From Nostocoides jenkinsii Ben 74 (GTDB lineage Bacteria > Actinomycetota > Actinomycetes > Actinomycetales > Dermatophilaceae): a stretch of DNA of 48,663 bases. The notes under the pieces are model-generated. The model was not told the origin of the DNA. It ran no database searches and worked only from the letters and a program-made list of their open reading frames with translations. Location of the stretch: positions 2,527,749 through 2,576,411 of the forward strand of contig NZ_HF571038.1 of the NCBI RefSeq assembly GCF_001046875.1, written 5' to 3'. Below are positions 1 through 9,760 of the stretch, one piece after another. Each line of letters opens with the position of its first letter. Position 1 is the stretch's first letter. Position numbers and translations under genes: made by a program.

Positions 1-2
1 CC

Positions 3-905
3 CCCGCCGCACCCGCTAGGACCAGGCGGCGCGCGCTGATCCTCAGCCTGATCGGCCTGCTCATCGCCGCCGGTGCGGGCGCCGGCTGGTGGTTCGGCCT
101 AGGCCCCGGGGCGACCACGACCATGCCTCCCGTGGCGGGGCTGGCGCAGGACGCGGCGGTGAGCGCGCTCCACACGGCTCATCTCGATGCCCACGTAAGT
201 GGCGCGTTCAGCGAATCGGTGGCCAAGGGCACCGTGATCGAAGCAGACCTCAAGGAGGGCGCGACGGCCCACCGGGGCGACACCGTCACGCTGACCGTGT
301 CAAAGGGCAAGGAGCGCTATGACGTTCCGACCCTTGCCGGCAAGACGCGTGACCAGGCCGAGTCCGCCCTCCGCAAGGTGAAGCTGACGCTCGGCACCGT
401 CACCGAGGCCTACGACGAGACCGTGGGTGTCGGCAAGGTCGTCTCCAGCGATCCCGGACAGGGCACTCCCCTCAAGAGAGGCGATGCAGTCGCGCTCGTC
501 CTCAGCCTCGGACCCGCCCCCATCAACGTGCCGGACCTCAAGGGCAAGACCCTCGACGAGGCCACGAGCCTGCTGCAAGCCCTGGGCCTGGAGATTACGA
601 CGGGCGACGAGGTCTATAGCGTCGACGTCCCCGAAGGGCAGATCGCGGAACAGGAACCCGCCACTGGCACGCTCAAGCGCGGCGAGACCGTGACGGTGCA
701 CGTGTCCAAGGGCCCGGAACTCATCGAGGTGCCGGATGTTTTCCGCAAGTCCACCGATGAGGCGGTTGCGATCCTGAAGGCCGCCGGCTTCGAGGTCAAG
801 ATCGAGAAGCAATTCGGGGCACCGTTCAACCGGGTGACCGCCCAGGAGCCGCGCTCCGGGACGAAGTACCCCAAGGGCCAGGTCGTCACGATCTTCGTGG
901 TCTGA
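3..905 (+). CDS. C-terminal part of a PASTA-domain Ser/Thr protein kinase (partial)
   Basis: The reading frame is open from the left edge, so the N-terminal kinase domain lies outside the window. What is visible is a basic stretch (TRRR), one membrane helix (about residues 11-33 of the fragment, LILSLIGLLIAAGAGAG) and four extracellular PASTA repeats at about residues 42-104, 105-172, 173-238 and 239-300. Each repeat has the VPDLKGKTLDEA-type start and the KG..V.V.VSKGP-type end. Proteins of this family (PknB/Stk1) sense muropeptides or lipid II outside the cell and phosphorylate division and wall-synthesis proteins inside. An ATG at 123 lies after the membrane helix, so it is not taken as the start. 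The EamA transporter follows after 9 bases. Which kinase paralogue this is cannot be decided without the catalytic domain. Confidence 0.9.
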   Translation, partial: PAAPARTRRRALILSLIGLLIAAGAGAGWWFGLGPGATTTMPPVAGLAQDAAVSALHTAHLDAHVSGAFSESVAKGTVIEADLKEGATAHRGDTVTLTVSKGKERYDVPTLAGKTRDQAESALRKVKLTLGTVTEAYDETVGVGKVVSSDPGQGTPLKRGDAVALVLSLGPAPINVPDLKGKTLDEATSLLQALGLEITTGDEVYSVDVPEGQIAEQEPATGTLKRGETVTVHVSKGPELIEVPDVFRKSTDEAVAILKAAGFEVKIEKQFGAPFNRVTAQEPRSGTKYPKGQVVTIFVV

Positions 906-914
906 GCCACCCCT

Positions 915-1850
915 GTGGTTGAGCCGGGAAGTGCTGTGCCGGGCCGGCGGGCGACGCGCCTGGCAACTTTGCTGCTCCTCGCCGTGACCGCGGCGTGGGG
1001 CTCGACCTTCTTCCTCATCCGCGATCTCGTCGTCCACATTCCCTCCGCCGACTTCCTCGCCGTCCGGTTTCTCGTGGCAGCCAGCGCGATGACTGCCGTG
1101 TTCCACCGGCACGTGCGTGCGTTGCCACGCCGCCAACTCGGATTCGCCCTCGTCCTCGGCGCGGTCTATGGCGGCGCCCAACTCCTGCAGACGATCGGCT
1201 TGGAGCACACTTCCGCATCGGTCTCCGGTTTCGTCACGGGCGCCTATGTCGTGCTCACTCCCCTCTTCGCTGCCGCCGTTCTGCGGGAGCGGCTCAGTGC
1301 GGCCACCTGGGGCGCCGTCGCCTTGGCGACGGTCGGGCTCGCCGTGTTGTCGTTGCGCGGCTTCGCCCTCGGCCTCGGCGAGGGCATCACCCTGCTCGCC
1401 GCTGTGCTGTATGCCCTCCACATCCTCGGCCTCGGGCGCTGGTCCACCCCGGCCGAGGCCACCGGGATGGCAGCCGTCCAGGCCTGGGTGATCATGGCAG
1501 TGACCGGGCTCGCGGCCCTGCCGGGCGGGATCACCATGCCCAGCGGCGGCGGGCAGTGGCTGTCCCTGCTCTATATGGCGCTGATCGCCGGCGCCTTCGC
1601 CCTGTGGGCGCAGACCTGGGCCCAAGCCCACCTAACCGCAACCCGCGCGGCCATCGTCATGACCACCGAGCCGGTGTTCGCAGCGCTCTTCGCCCTCGCC
1701 TTCGGGGGTGAGTCGCTGACGTCGCGCATGCTCGTGGGCGGCAGCTTGGTGCTGGCCGCGATGTATGTCTGTGAACTCGCCGGCCGCCGCCCCGACACCC
1801 TCGCGTCGGTGTCACCGCCGGCGGAGGCACTCCACCACGACGCCCCCTGA
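915..1850 (+). CDS. EamA/DMT-family transporter
   Basis: A 311-residue integral membrane protein with about ten hydrophobic segments in two EamA halves. The first half opens LLLLAVTAAWGSTFFLIRDL, and the second contains the AQAHLTATRAAIVMTTEPVFA segment typical of the repeat. Members of the drug/metabolite transporter superfamily export small metabolites; the substrate cannot be read from sequence. The GTG start at 915 follows the kinase stop by 9 bases, so the two genes may be co-transcribed. It converges on ctaB, with only 43 bases between the stops. Confidence 0.85.
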   Translation: MVEPGSAVPGRRATRLATLLLLAVTAAWGSTFFLIRDLVVHIPSADFLAVRFLVAASAMTAVFHRHVRALPRRQLGFALVLGAVYGGAQLLQTIGLEHTSASVSGFVTGAYVVLTPLFAAAVLRERLSAATWGAVALATVGLAVLSLRGFALGLGEGITLLAAVLYALHILGLGRWSTPAEATGMAAVQAWVIMAVTGLAALPGGITMPSGGGQWLSLLYMALIAGAFALWAQTWAQAHLTATRAAIVMTTEPVFAALFALAFGGESLTSRMLVGGSLVLAAMYVCELAGRRPDTLASVSPPAEALHHDAP

Positions 1851-1866
1851 CCCGCTCGGGCCAGCC

Positions 1867-1895
1867 ACAGAGGAGGTCCAGACACAGAGGAGGTC
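1867..1895. repeat. 12-bp direct repeat between convergent genes
   Basis: ACAGAGGAGGTC occurs at 1867-1878 and again at 1884-1895, 17 bases apart, between the EamA and ctaB stop codons. The second copy covers the first base positions of the ctaB stop region. No hairpin terminator is evident in this gap, so the repeat may simply be a small duplication. Confidence 0.5.
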
Positions 1896-2835
1896 AGCGG
1901 ATGGCGAAGTACAGCAGCGGGTCGATGGCGACGGCGAGGAAGAGCACGGTCACATACGTGATGGAGTAGTGGAACAGCCGCATCGGCTTCATCTGCGCCA
2001 TCCCGGCGCCGGACTTGGCCGAGCGCAGCAGGCGGTGGGCCTCGGCGAGGAACAGCCCGCCGGAGAGGACGGCCGACGCGGCATACAGCCAGCCCATCGG
2101 CGCGACCGGGATCAGCGCGAGGGACGTCGCCACCATCACCCAGGAATAGGCGACGATCTGACGCCCGACCGTCACATTGGTCTCGACCACGGGCAGCATC
2201 GGCACGCCGGCTTGCGCGTAGTCGTCCTTGAACCGCATCGACAGCGGCCAGTAGTGCGGCGGCGTCCAGAAGAAGATCACCAGGAAGAGCACGACAGCGG
2301 CCCAACTCACCGAGTTGGTGACGGCAGACCAGCCGATGAGCACGGGCATACAGCCGGCCGCGCCTCCCCACACGATGTTCTGGGACGTGCGGCGCTTGAG
2401 GATCATGGTGTAGCCCACGGCATACAGCGCGATCGCGGCCAGAGACAGGACCGCCGACAACACATTGACGACGAGGGCGAACCACAGGGTCGACACGAGC
2501 GCCAGCACCGTGGCGAAGATCAGCGCGGCGCGCGGCGTCACTTCCCCGGTCACGAGGGGCCGTTTGCTGGTCCGCCCCATGTGCGCGTCGATATCACGGT
2601 CGTAGACCATGTTGAAGGTGTTGGCGGATCCGGCCGACAGCGTGCCGCCGATCAGGGTCGCCACGACCAGCCACCACGAGGGCACGCCCCGCTGAGCCAG
2701 GAACATCGTCGGGACCGTCGTGACCAACAGCAGCTCGATGATCCGCGGCTTCGTCAAGGCCACGTATGCCGCGAGCGTCCGACGCCACGACGTCCCGTCC
2801 TGCCCGACGTGCGTCGGAGAGTCGAGGGTGGTCAC
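1894..2835 (-). CDS. ctaB: protoheme IX farnesyltransferase (heme O synthase)
   Basis: UbiA-family prenyltransferase that adds a farnesyl group to heme b to give heme O for aa3-type cytochrome oxidase; it acts in the membrane. The first conserved segment is [19 protein letters not shown]. The first Asp-rich motif is [20 protein letters not shown], and the second conserved loop contains [10 protein letters not shown]. The protein has about eight or nine membrane helices and 313 residues with the GTG start at 2835. An ATG at 2907 is in frame, but a likely -10 box (TAGACT, 2888-2893 on the minus strand) lies downstream of it, so the GTG is preferred. The divergent arrangement with tkt is common in actinobacteria. 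Confidence 0.93.
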   Translation of the reverse strand: MTTLDSPTHVGQDGTSWRRTLAAYVALTKPRIIELLLVTTVPTMFLAQRGVPSWWLVVATLIGGTLSAGSANTFNMVYDRDIDAHMGRTSKRPLVTGEVTPRAALIFATVLALVSTLWFALVVNVLSAVLSLAAIALYAVGYTMILKRRTSQNIVWGGAAGCMPVLIGWSAVTNSVSWAAVVLFLVIFFWTPPHYWPLSMRFKDDYAQAGVPMLPVVETNVTVGRQIVAYSWVMVATSLALIPVAPMGWLYAASAVLSGGLFLAEAHRLLRSAKSGAGMAQMKPMRLFHYSITYVTVLFLAVAIDPLLYFAIR

Positions 2836-2887
2836 GATGCGTTGCCTGACGGTCGGGAAGGAGCGCGGGGAAACTGGCGCCTGCCTG

Positions 2888-2935
2888 AGTCTATCGGTGG
2901 ACAGCATGCGACGTGAGTCACACGCCCAGTAGGCT
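2888..2935. promoter_or_regulatory. divergent ctaB/tkt promoter region with two -10 candidates
   Basis: On the minus strand TAGACT (2893-2888) fits the actinobacterial TANNNT -10 pattern and would place the ctaB start point near 2881, giving a leader of about 46 nt. On the plus strand TAGGCT (2930-2935) would start tkt near 2942 with a 40-nt leader that carries GAGG ahead of the GTG. No convincing -35 elements were seen. Prediction by eye only. Confidence 0.4.
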
Positions 2936-2981
2936 GGATCGGGTAAGCCTGTAGTCGCTCCCCCGCACCGAAGAGGTATCC

Positions 2982-5216
2982 GTGACCGACGTCGCCACAC
3001 CAGCCCCAGCCAAGCGGTCCAGCCGCAGGCCCGCCTCGGCATCGACCCGCGCGGTCCCTGCCCCCAAGGCCAAGAAGGCCGGGTGGAGCGACCTCGACAT
3101 CCGCGCCGTCGACACGGTCCGGGTCCTGGCCGCGGATGCGGTGCAGAAGGTGGGCAATGGCCACCCGGGCACGGCCATGAGTCTGGCGCCCGCGGCATAC
3201 CTGCTCTATCAGAACGTCATGAAGCACGACCCCGCCGACCCCCAGTGGCTCGGCCGGGACCGCTTCGTTCTGTCCTGCGGCCACTCCTCGTTGACGCAGT
3301 ACATCCAGCTCTACTTCTCGGGCTACGGCCTGGAGTTGGCGGACCTCAAGGCCTTGCGCACGTGGCGATCGCTCACGCCGGGGCACCCGGAGGTTCACCA
3401 CACCACGGGTGTCGAGGTCACGACGGGCCCGCTCGGGTCGGGGCTCGCCACGGCGGTTGGGATGGCGTTCGCGCAACGCCGCGTCCGGGGCCTGCTTGAC
3501 CCCGACGCCGCAAAGGGCGCCAGCCCGTTCGACCACCACGTCTGGGTGATCGCCTCCGACGGCGACATCATGGAAGGCGTCACCCATGAGGCCAGTGCCC
3601 TGGCGGGTCACCAGGAACTCGGCAACCTCACGGTGATCTACGACCAGAACACCATCTCCATCGAGGACAAGACGGAGATTTCGTTCTCCGAGGACGTGGG
3701 CAAGCGCTACGAGGCCTACGGCTGGAATGTCGAGACCATCGACTGGCGTGGCGACGGCGACGGCGAGACCTACGTCGAGGACGTCGATGCGCTGCTGGCG
3801 GCCTGCGAGAAGAGCCGCTCGGCCAGCAAGCCGACCCTCATCATCCTGCGCACGATCATCGCGTGGCCGTCCCCGACCAAGCAGGACACCGGCAAGTCGC
3901 ACGGCTCCGCCCTCGGTGACGCCGAGATTGCTGGGTTGAAGGAGCTCCTCGGCTTCGACCCGAAGCAGAACTTCGAGGTCTCCCGAGAGCTGATCACGCA
4001 CGTCCGAAAGGTGAAGGCGCGCGGCAAGGCGGCGCACAAGGAGTGGGACAAGGGCTACAAGGCGTGGCGCAAGGCCAACGCCGACGGCGCCGCCCTCCTC
4101 GACCGGCTCGTCGCCCGGGAGTTGCCCGCTGGGCTCGCCAAGGCGGTGCCGAGCTTCCCGGCGGACCCCAAGGGTGTGGCGACCCGCGCAGCCTCCGGCA
4201 AGGTGCTCGGCGCGCTCGCTGGCGTCATGCCGGAGCTGTGGGGCGGCTCGGCCGACCTCGCCGAGTCCAACAACACGACCATGGAGGGCCAGCCCTCGTT
4301 CATCCCGAGTGAGAAGCAGACGCGCGAGTGGAGCGGCGGACCCTATGGGCGCACCCTCCACTTCGGCATCCGTGAGTTCGGGATGGGCCTGATCCTCAAC
4401 GGCATCGCCCTGTCCGGCCTCACCCGGCCCTACGGCGGCACCTTCTTGGTGTTCTCCGACTACATGCGCGCCGCCGCGCGGCTCGCCGCGATCCAGGAGA
4501 TCGGGGTGACCTTCGTCTGGACCCACGACTCGATCGGCCTCGGCGAGGACGGCCCGACGCACCAGCCGATTGAGCACATCGCCTCCCTCCGCGCGATCCC
4601 CGGCTTCGACGTGATCCGCCCGGCGGATGCCAACGAGACGGCAGCGGCGTGGCTCGCGATCCTGCAGAACGACCGTCCGGCTGGGTTGTGCCTGTCGCGC
4701 CAGGCGCTGCCGACGCAGGACCCCAAGGTTGCCGGCAAGGTGGCCAACGTTTCCAAGGGCGCCTATGTGCTCCGCGAGGCGTCGAGTGGCACCCCGGATG
4801 TGATCCTGATCGCCACGGGCTCCGAGGTCGGCGTCGCAATGGCGGCTGCCGACACACTCGAAGCCGCCAAGGTCGCCACCCGCGTGGTCTCCATGCCGTG
4901 CCGCGAGTGGTTCGAGCGGCAGAGCAAGTCCTACCAGGAGAAGGTCCTCCCGGCATCCGTCCGGGCCCGGGTCTCGGTCGAGGCCGGCGTCCCGATGGGC
5001 TGGCGTGACCTGGTCGGCGATGCCGGCGAGATCATCGCCATCGACCACTTCGGCGCCTCCGCAGACGCGGCAACGCTGTTCCGGGAGTTCGGGTTCACGC
5101 CCGACAAGGTCGTGGCCGCCGCCAAGCGCAGCGTCAAGGCAGCGCGAGCCAATACCGGACCTCAGCTGCCCCAGCCCAGCTCGGCCGACACCGACGTCGA
5201 CGCCGCGAAGTCCTGA
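2982..5216 (+). CDS. tkt: transketolase
   Basis: Thiamine diphosphate enzyme of the non-oxidative pentose phosphate pathway that moves two-carbon units between ketose and aldose phosphates. [13 protein letters not shown] lies near residue 60. The ThDP/Mg motif region [20 protein letters not shown] begins near residue 190. The pyrimidine-domain segment FGIREFGMG, with the cofactor-activating Glu, lies near residue 460. The protein has 744 residues, about 40 more than usual, mainly from an Ala/Pro/Arg/Lys-rich N-terminal tail of about 30 residues before [16 protein letters not shown]. The GTG start is preceded by GAGG. It is the first gene of the run tkt-tal-zwf-opcA-pgl. Confidence 0.96.
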   Translation: MTDVATPAPAKRSSRRPASASTRAVPAPKAKKAGWSDLDIRAVDTVRVLAADAVQKVGNGHPGTAMSLAPAAYLLYQNVMKHDPADPQWLGRDRFVLSCGHSSLTQYIQLYFSGYGLELADLKALRTWRSLTPGHPEVHHTTGVEVTTGPLGSGLATAVGMAFAQRRVRGLLDPDAAKGASPFDHHVWVIASDGDIMEGVTHEASALAGHQELGNLTVIYDQNTISIEDKTEISFSEDVGKRYEAYGWNVETIDWRGDGDGETYVEDVDALLAACEKSRSASKPTLIILRTIIAWPSPTKQDTGKSHGSALGDAEIAGLKELLGFDPKQNFEVSRELITHVRKVKARGKAAHKEWDKGYKAWRKANADGAALLDRLVARELPAGLAKAVPSFPADPKGVATRAASGKVLGALAGVMPELWGGSADLAESNNTTMEGQPSFIPSEKQTREWSGGPYGRTLHFGIREFGMGLILNGIALSGLTRPYGGTFLVFSDYMRAAARLAAIQEIGVTFVWTHDSIGLGEDGPTHQPIEHIASLRAIPGFDVIRPADANETAAAWLAILQNDRPAGLCLSRQALPTQDPKVAGKVANVSKGAYVLREASSGTPDVILIATGSEVGVAMAAADTLEAAKVATRVVSMPCREWFERQSKSYQEKVLPASVRARVSVEAGVPMGWRDLVGDAGEIIAIDHFGASADAATLFREFGFTPDKVVAAAKRSVKAARANTGPQLPQPSSADTDVDAAKS

Positions 5217-5237
5217 GCCATCCACGAAGGAGCGAGA

Positions 5238-6350
5238 ATGACTGACACCAGCAACCTCAAGGCCCTCGCCGACAATGGCGTCTCCGTGTGGCTCGATGAC
5301 CTCTCCCGCGCCCGACTCACCTCAGGCAACCTCAAGGACGTCATGGAGAACAGCGGGGTCGTCGGGGTCACCACGAACCCGTCGATCTTCCAGGCGGCGC
5401 TGAGCAATGGGGACTCGTATGCCGCGCAGGTCGCCGAGCTCGCGCAGGCCGGCTCCTCGGTCGATGACGCGGTCTTCGCGATCACCACCCAGGACGTCCG
5501 GGACGCCTGCGATGTGTTCCGCCCGATCTACGACTCCACCCTCGGCAAGGACGGCCGGGTGTCGATCGAAGTCGACCCGCGGCTTGCTCACCAGGAGGCC
5601 GAGACGATCGAGCAGGCCAAGGCGCTGTATGCCGCGGTCGACCGCCCGAATGTCATGATCAAGATCCCGGCCACCCTGGCCGGGCTGCCCGCGATCAGCG
5701 CGGTCATCGCCGAGGGCATCAGTGTCAACGTCACGTTGATCTTCAGCCTGGAGCGCTACCGCGCCGTCATGAACGCTTATATCGACGGCCTGGAGCGGGC
5801 GCACGCTGCTGGCCACGATCTGTCGAGCATCTGGTCGGTCGCCTCGTTCTTCGTCTCGCGCGTCGACAGCGAGATCGACAAGCGGCTCGACGCAATCGGC
5901 ACCGATGAAGCCGCTGCCCTCAAGGGCAAGGCCGCCGTGGCCAATGCCCGCCTCGCCTACCAGGCCTACGAAGAGGTCTTCTCGACACCGCGCTGGCAGG
6001 CACTTGAGGAGGCCGGAGCCAACAAGCAGCGTCCACTGTGGGCCTCGACCGGTGTCAAGAACCCGGACTACTCCGACACGATGTATGTCACCGACCTCGT
6101 GGCTTCCAACACGGTCAACACGATGCCGGAGAAGACCTTGCTGGCCGTCATCGACCACGGCGACATCGCCGGCGATGCGGTCACTGGCCACTACGCCGAC
6201 GCCGCGCAGGTCCTGGACGACATCGCAGCGCAAGGCATCTCGTATGGCGAGGTGACCGACCTCCTGGAGTCCGAGGGTGTCGAGAAGTTCGAGGCCTCCT
6301 GGGCCGATCTGCTGAGTGAGTTGCAGGCCAACCTCGACGCCGCGAAGTGA
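5238..6350 (+). CDS. tal: transaldolase
   Basis: Transfers a dihydroxyacetone unit from sedoheptulose 7-phosphate to glyceraldehyde 3-phosphate. The signature [13 protein letters not shown] is near residue 40. The Schiff-base lysine is K142 in [11 protein letters not shown], and the second signature [11 protein letters not shown] follows. The protein has 370 residues, the size of the actinobacterial-type Tal rather than the shorter enteric form. GAAGGAGCG is positioned well ahead of the ATG at 5238, 21 bases after tkt, so the two are probably one transcript. Confidence 0.96.
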   Translation: MTDTSNLKALADNGVSVWLDDLSRARLTSGNLKDVMENSGVVGVTTNPSIFQAALSNGDSYAAQVAELAQAGSSVDDAVFAITTQDVRDACDVFRPIYDSTLGKDGRVSIEVDPRLAHQEAETIEQAKALYAAVDRPNVMIKIPATLAGLPAISAVIAEGISVNVTLIFSLERYRAVMNAYIDGLERAHAAGHDLSSIWSVASFFVSRVDSEIDKRLDAIGTDEAAALKGKAAVANARLAYQAYEEVFSTPRWQALEEAGANKQRPLWASTGVKNPDYSDTMYVTDLVASNTVNTMPEKTLLAVIDHGDIAGDAVTGHYADAAQVLDDIAAQGISYGEVTDLLESEGVEKFEASWADLLSELQANLDAAK

Positions 6351-6357
6351 CCGACCG

Positions 6358-6390
6358 CGGGCGGGCCTCCGGGTGACCGGAGCCCGCCCG
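6358..6390 (+). terminator. hairpin between tal and zwf
   Basis: Arms 6358-6372 and 6377-6390 pair with one bulged C around a GTGA tetraloop, all G/C rich (CTCCGG/CCGGAG inside, CGGGCGGG/CCCGCCCG outside). There is no T tract. It starts 7 bases after the tal stop, so it may terminate or attenuate the tkt-tal message before zwf, or protect the upstream mRNA. Confidence 0.5.
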
Positions 6391-6431
6391 AGGTGGCAGG
6401 CCCGCGGCATACGGCCAGAAGGGACCAGTGC

Positions 6432-7976
6432 ATGAGCCCCGCCCGCGTTGCCCAAGGAATCAACCCACTTCGTGATCCTCGGGATAAGAGACTCCCCCGG
6501 GTCGCTGGCCCATGCGGCCTGGTGCTGTTCGGGATCACGGGTGACCTCGCCCGCATGAAGTTGCTCCCGGCGATCTATGACCTGAGCAATCGTGGGCTAC
6601 TGCCCCCAGGCTTCGCGCTGGTCGGCTTCGCCCGCCGGGATTGGTCGGTCGAGGACTTCGCCAAGGTCGTTCACGACTCGGTCAAAGCGCATGCTCGGAC
6701 GCCCTTCAAGGAGGAGGTCTGGCGAGGTCTCGCCGAGGGGTTGCGCTTTGTGTCGGGCAGTTTCGATGACGACGACGCCTTCGATCGGCTGGCCGAGACT
6801 CTCGCCGAACTCGACGAGACCCGCGGAACCGGCGGCAACCACGCCTTCTATCTCTCGATCCCGCCGGGCTCCTTCTCGACCGTATGCCGACAACTGGAGC
6901 GTTCCGGGGTGTCGACCGGCCCCGACGGCGCGTGGCGGCGCGTGGTCATCGAGAAGCCGTTCGGGCACGACCTCAAATCCGCCCGCGAACTCAACGCGAT
7001 CGTCGAGGGAGTGTTCCCGGCGGACTCGATCTTCCGGATCGACCACTACCTGGGCAAGGAGACCGTCCAGAACCTCCTGGCCGTCCGCTTCGCCAACCAG
7101 CTCTTCGAGCCCGTCTGGAACAGCCACTACGTCGACCACGTCCAGATCACCATGGCCGAGGACATCGGTATCGGCGGTCGCGCCGGCTACTACGACGGCA
7201 TCGGCGCGGCCCGCGACGTCATCCAGAATCACCTCCTGCAGTTGCTCGCGCTGACGGCGATGGAGGAGCCCGCCTCCTTCGCCGCCGACCAGCTCCGCGC
7301 CGAGAAGGAGAAGGTCCTGTCCGCGGTCCGGGTGCCCACGGAGGTGGCCGCCGCGACCGCGCGCGGGCAGTATGCCGCGGGTTGGCAAGGCAGCGAGCAG
7401 GTCGTCGGTTACCTCCAGGAGCAGGGCGTCGCGCCGGACTCCGCCACCGAGACGTATGCCGCGATCCGACTCGACATCGACACTCGCCGATGGGCGGGGG
7501 TGCCGTTCTACCTCCGCACCGGCAAGCGCCTGGGCAAGCGCGTGACGGAGATCGCGGTCGTGTTCAAGGCCGCGCCGCACCTGCCTTTCGAAGACACCGC
7601 CACCGAGGAGTTGGGCCGCAACGCGATCGTCATCCGGGTGCAGCCCGATGAGGGTGTGACGATGCGCTTCGGCGCCAAAGTCCCTGGGGCACAGATGGAA
7701 GTCCGCGACGTGACCATGGACTTCGGTTACGGCCGGGCCTTCACCGAGTCCTCTCCCGAGGCCTACGAGCGGCTCATCCTCGATGTCCTCCTCGGTGATC
7801 CCCCGCTGTTCCCCCGGCACGAGGAGGTCGAGTTGTCCTGGCGGATCCTCGACCCCATCGAGCAGGCGTGGGCGCGCGACACCGAGCCGCTCGATCAGTA
7901 CGAGTCAGGCACGTGGGGGCCAGCCTGCGCGGACGACCTCATGGCCCGCGACGGCCGGGTGTGGAGGATGCCATGA
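6432..7976 (+). CDS. zwf: glucose-6-phosphate 1-dehydrogenase
   Basis: Oxidises glucose 6-phosphate to 6-phosphogluconolactone with reduction of NADP (some actinobacterial forms also use NAD). The Rossmann motif is GLVLFGITGDLARMKLLPAI near residue 35, and the active-site signature RIDHYLGKE is at residues 202-210. The ATG at 6432 gives 514 residues, the usual size, and has AGAAGGGACC ahead of it; an in-frame ATG 39 bases upstream lacks this site. Its TGA at 7974-7976 overlaps the ATG of a small downstream ORF. The gene lies in the standard actinobacterial order before opcA and pgl. Confidence 0.96.
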   Translation: MSPARVAQGINPLRDPRDKRLPRVAGPCGLVLFGITGDLARMKLLPAIYDLSNRGLLPPGFALVGFARRDWSVEDFAKVVHDSVKAHARTPFKEEVWRGLAEGLRFVSGSFDDDDAFDRLAETLAELDETRGTGGNHAFYLSIPPGSFSTVCRQLERSGVSTGPDGAWRRVVIEKPFGHDLKSARELNAIVEGVFPADSIFRIDHYLGKETVQNLLAVRFANQLFEPVWNSHYVDHVQITMAEDIGIGGRAGYYDGIGAARDVIQNHLLQLLALTAMEEPASFAADQLRAEKEKVLSAVRVPTEVAAATARGQYAAGWQGSEQVVGYLQEQGVAPDSATETYAAIRLDIDTRRWAGVPFYLRTGKRLGKRVTEIAVVFKAAPHLPFEDTATEELGRNAIVIRVQPDEGVTMRFGAKVPGAQMEVRDVTMDFGYGRAFTESSPEAYERLILDVLLGDPPLFPRHEEVELSWRILDPIEQAWARDTEPLDQYESGTWGPACADDLMARDGRVWRMP

Positions 7977-8038
7977 CCACCACCCCCCTCAGTTCTCCGC
8001 TCCTTCGTCGCTCCGAAACTGAACGGGGACCCCGGTGA
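7973..8038 (+). CDS. 21-codon linker ORF bridging zwf and opcA
   Basis: The ATG at 7973 overlaps the zwf stop (ATGA). A strong Shine-Dalgarno, GGAGG at 7963-7967, stands 5 bases before it. The frame runs 21 codons, encoding MTTTPLSSPLLRRSETERGPR, and its TGA at 8036-8038 overlaps the opcA GTG at 8035 (GTGA). Seen directly: both stop/start overlaps and the ribosome site. Inferred: ribosomes finishing zwf translate this short frame and pass on to opcA, so it couples translation of the two subunit genes. The peptide itself has no recognisable domain and may have no function. It could also be a remnant of an older zwf C-terminus or opcA N-terminus. Confidence 0.6.
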   Translation: MTTTPLSSPLLRRSETERGPR

Positions 8039-8988
8039 TCGTCGACCTGCCGAGTACCAACACCGAGACCGTCAGCAAGCGCCTGCTATCGCTGCGCGAA
8101 GACGTCGGCGCGATGGCCCTCGGCAGGGTGTTGACGCTCGTCATCCCAGTCGACGAGGCCCTGGTCGACCAGGCGGTTGACATCGCCAACGAGGCCAGCC
8201 GCCAGCACCCCTGCCGCGTGCTCGCCTTGGTGACCGGCAACCCGCGTGGCAAGGCGCGCCTGGACGCGCAGATCCGGGTCGGCGGCGACGCCGGCGCCAG
8301 CGAGGTCGTGGTGCTGCGGATGTATGGCCCGCTCGCCAAGCACGGCCGCTCGGTCGCGACCCCGCTGCTCCTGGCCGACTCCCCCATCGTCGCCTGGTGG
8401 CCGGGTGACTCCCCGGCCGACCCCGGCGAAGACCCGATTGGCGCCATCGCCCAGCGCCGGATCACCGACGCCGCCGCGGCGAAGCGACCGCATCGCCGCC
8501 TGGCCGAGTTGGCCGCCGCCTATGCCGGTGGCGACACGGATCTCGCGTGGACCCGGGTGACCCTGTGGCGCGGGCGGCTGGCGGCGGCGCTGGACCACGC
8601 ACCATACGAATCCGTGACGAGCGCGACCGTGACCGGCGCGGGCGACTCCCCGTCGGCGCTGCTGCTGGCGGCGTGGCTGGAGCACTTCCTGCAATGCCCG
8701 GTGACTATCGCGAGCTCGCCATCGGGGACGGGCATCATCTCGGTGCAGCTGGACCGCCCGAGCGGCCCGGTCGTCCTGGACCGGCCTCGGGGGAAGGTCG
8801 CGACCCTCGTCCAACCAGGTCAACCCGACCGAATCATCGCGCTACCGCCACGCAGCGATGCGGAATGCCTGTCCGATGAGCTACGCCGGCTCGACGCCGA
8901 CGAGGTGTATGCCGACACGCTCGTGCGTGGGCTCGGCAAAGTATCCGGACGCAAGAACGGAACAACGACGAAGGAGACCACCCGATGA
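8035..8988 (+). CDS. opcA: glucose-6-phosphate dehydrogenase assembly protein OpcA
   Basis: OpcA is the partner and allosteric effector of Zwf, needed for full G6PDH activity in cyanobacteria and actinobacteria. The 317 residues begin with the typical MIVDLPSTNT start. They contain the conserved block LLLADSPIVAWWPGDSP at about residue 115 and the C-terminal PRSDAECLSDELRRLDADEVY. The GTG start overlaps the TGA of the 21-codon linker ORF, with GGGGA shortly upstream. The TGA overlaps the pgl ATG (ATGA), so opcA and pgl are also coupled. Confidence 0.95.
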   Translation: MIVDLPSTNTETVSKRLLSLREDVGAMALGRVLTLVIPVDEALVDQAVDIANEASRQHPCRVLALVTGNPRGKARLDAQIRVGGDAGASEVVVLRMYGPLAKHGRSVATPLLLADSPIVAWWPGDSPADPGEDPIGAIAQRRITDAAAAKRPHRRLAELAAAYAGGDTDLAWTRVTLWRGRLAAALDHAPYESVTSATVTGAGDSPSALLLAAWLEHFLQCPVTIASSPSGTGIISVQLDRPSGPVVLDRPRGKVATLVQPGQPDRIIALPPRSDAECLSDELRRLDADEVYADTLVRGLGKVSGRKNGTTTKETTR

Positions 8989-9713
8989 CCGCCCCCGCCC
9001 GCCTCCTGATCCACCCGGACAAGCGGTCGCTCGCCGCGGCGGCCGCCGCCCGGCTCATCACCGCGATCGTCGACACGCTGGCGGTCAAGCCCGAGGCCCA
9101 ACTCGCCCTCACGGGTGGTTCCATGGGCTCGGACGTATGGCGCGCCGTCGCCGCCTCCCCCGCGCGCGGCGCCGTCGACTGGAGCCGGGTCCGGGTGTGG
9201 TGGGGGGACGAGCGCTATCTCCCCGCCGGCGATCCCGACCGCAACGACACCCAGAACGACGCCGCCGGCCTGGCCGAGTTGGGACTCGTGCCGGACAATG
9301 TGCATCGGGTCGCCGGGCCCGACACGAGCGAGTCGGCGGAGGCGAGCGCCGCGGCATACGCAGAGACGATCCGGACGTTCGGGCAGCACGAGTGGGATGT
9401 GGTGCTCTTCGGCGTGGGCCCCGACGGGCACATTGCCTCGCTCTTCCCGGGGCACCCGGCCCAACTGACCACCGGCGAGATCGCCATCGCCGTCCACGAC
9501 TCCCCCAAGCCGCCGCCGACGCGGGTGTCGTTGACCTTCGAATGCGTCGACCGCGCGCAGCGGGTGTGGTTCCTGGTCGCCGGGGAAGACAAGCGGCAGG
9601 CCGTCGTGGATGGCCTCGCGGGCGCGGGGCCGTCGGTGTCGTCAGCGGCCCAGGTGCACGGGGTCAGTGAGACGCTGTGGCTGGTTGACGCGGCGGCGGC
9701 GGGCGACCACTAG
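8985..9713 (+). CDS. pgl: 6-phosphogluconolactonase
   Basis: Hydrolyses 6-phosphogluconolactone made by Zwf. A 242-residue glucosamine-6-phosphate-isomerase-fold protein with the phosphate-binding LTGGSMGSDVW near residue 40, WWGDERYLP in the middle and the active-site block FGVGPDGHIASLFPGH. The ATG overlaps the opcA stop and GAAGGAG lies just upstream. Last gene of the pentose phosphate operon; it converges on rbpA. Confidence 0.94.
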   Translation: MTAPARLLIHPDKRSLAAAAAARLITAIVDTLAVKPEAQLALTGGSMGSDVWRAVAASPARGAVDWSRVRVWWGDERYLPAGDPDRNDTQNDAAGLAELGLVPDNVHRVAGPDTSESAEASAAAYAETIRTFGQHEWDVVLFGVGPDGHIASLFPGHPAQLTTGEIAIAVHDSPKPPPTRVSLTFECVDRAQRVWFLVAGEDKRQAVVDGLAGAGPSVSSAAQVHGVSETLWLVDAAAAGDH

Positions 9714-9738
9714 CTGCTCCCGGTAGCCAGGCCGCCCC

Positions 9739-9760
9739 GTAGCCAGGTTGAGCTGGCTAC
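9739..9760. terminator. hairpin between pgl and rbpA
   Basis: GTAGCCAG (9739-9746) and CTGGCTAC (9753-9760) form an 8-bp perfect stem around GTTGAG. The right arm covers the rbpA stop codon, and a partial extra copy, GGTAGCCAGG, sits at 9722. There is no T tract. Probably a shared terminator for the two convergent genes. Confidence 0.5.

Noticed and set aside
2908-3198. N-terminally extended ctaB beginning far upstream inside tkt
   Set aside because: The upstream part is antisense to tkt and lies beyond the likely ctaB start point; UbiA homology begins only after the GTG at 2835.
2832-5225. An open frame of 797 codons on the minus strand opposite tkt
   Set aside because: It is a G/C-driven antisense frame: tkt has full-length family homology and the minus-strand translation is low-complexity Arg/Gly/Asp with no domain.
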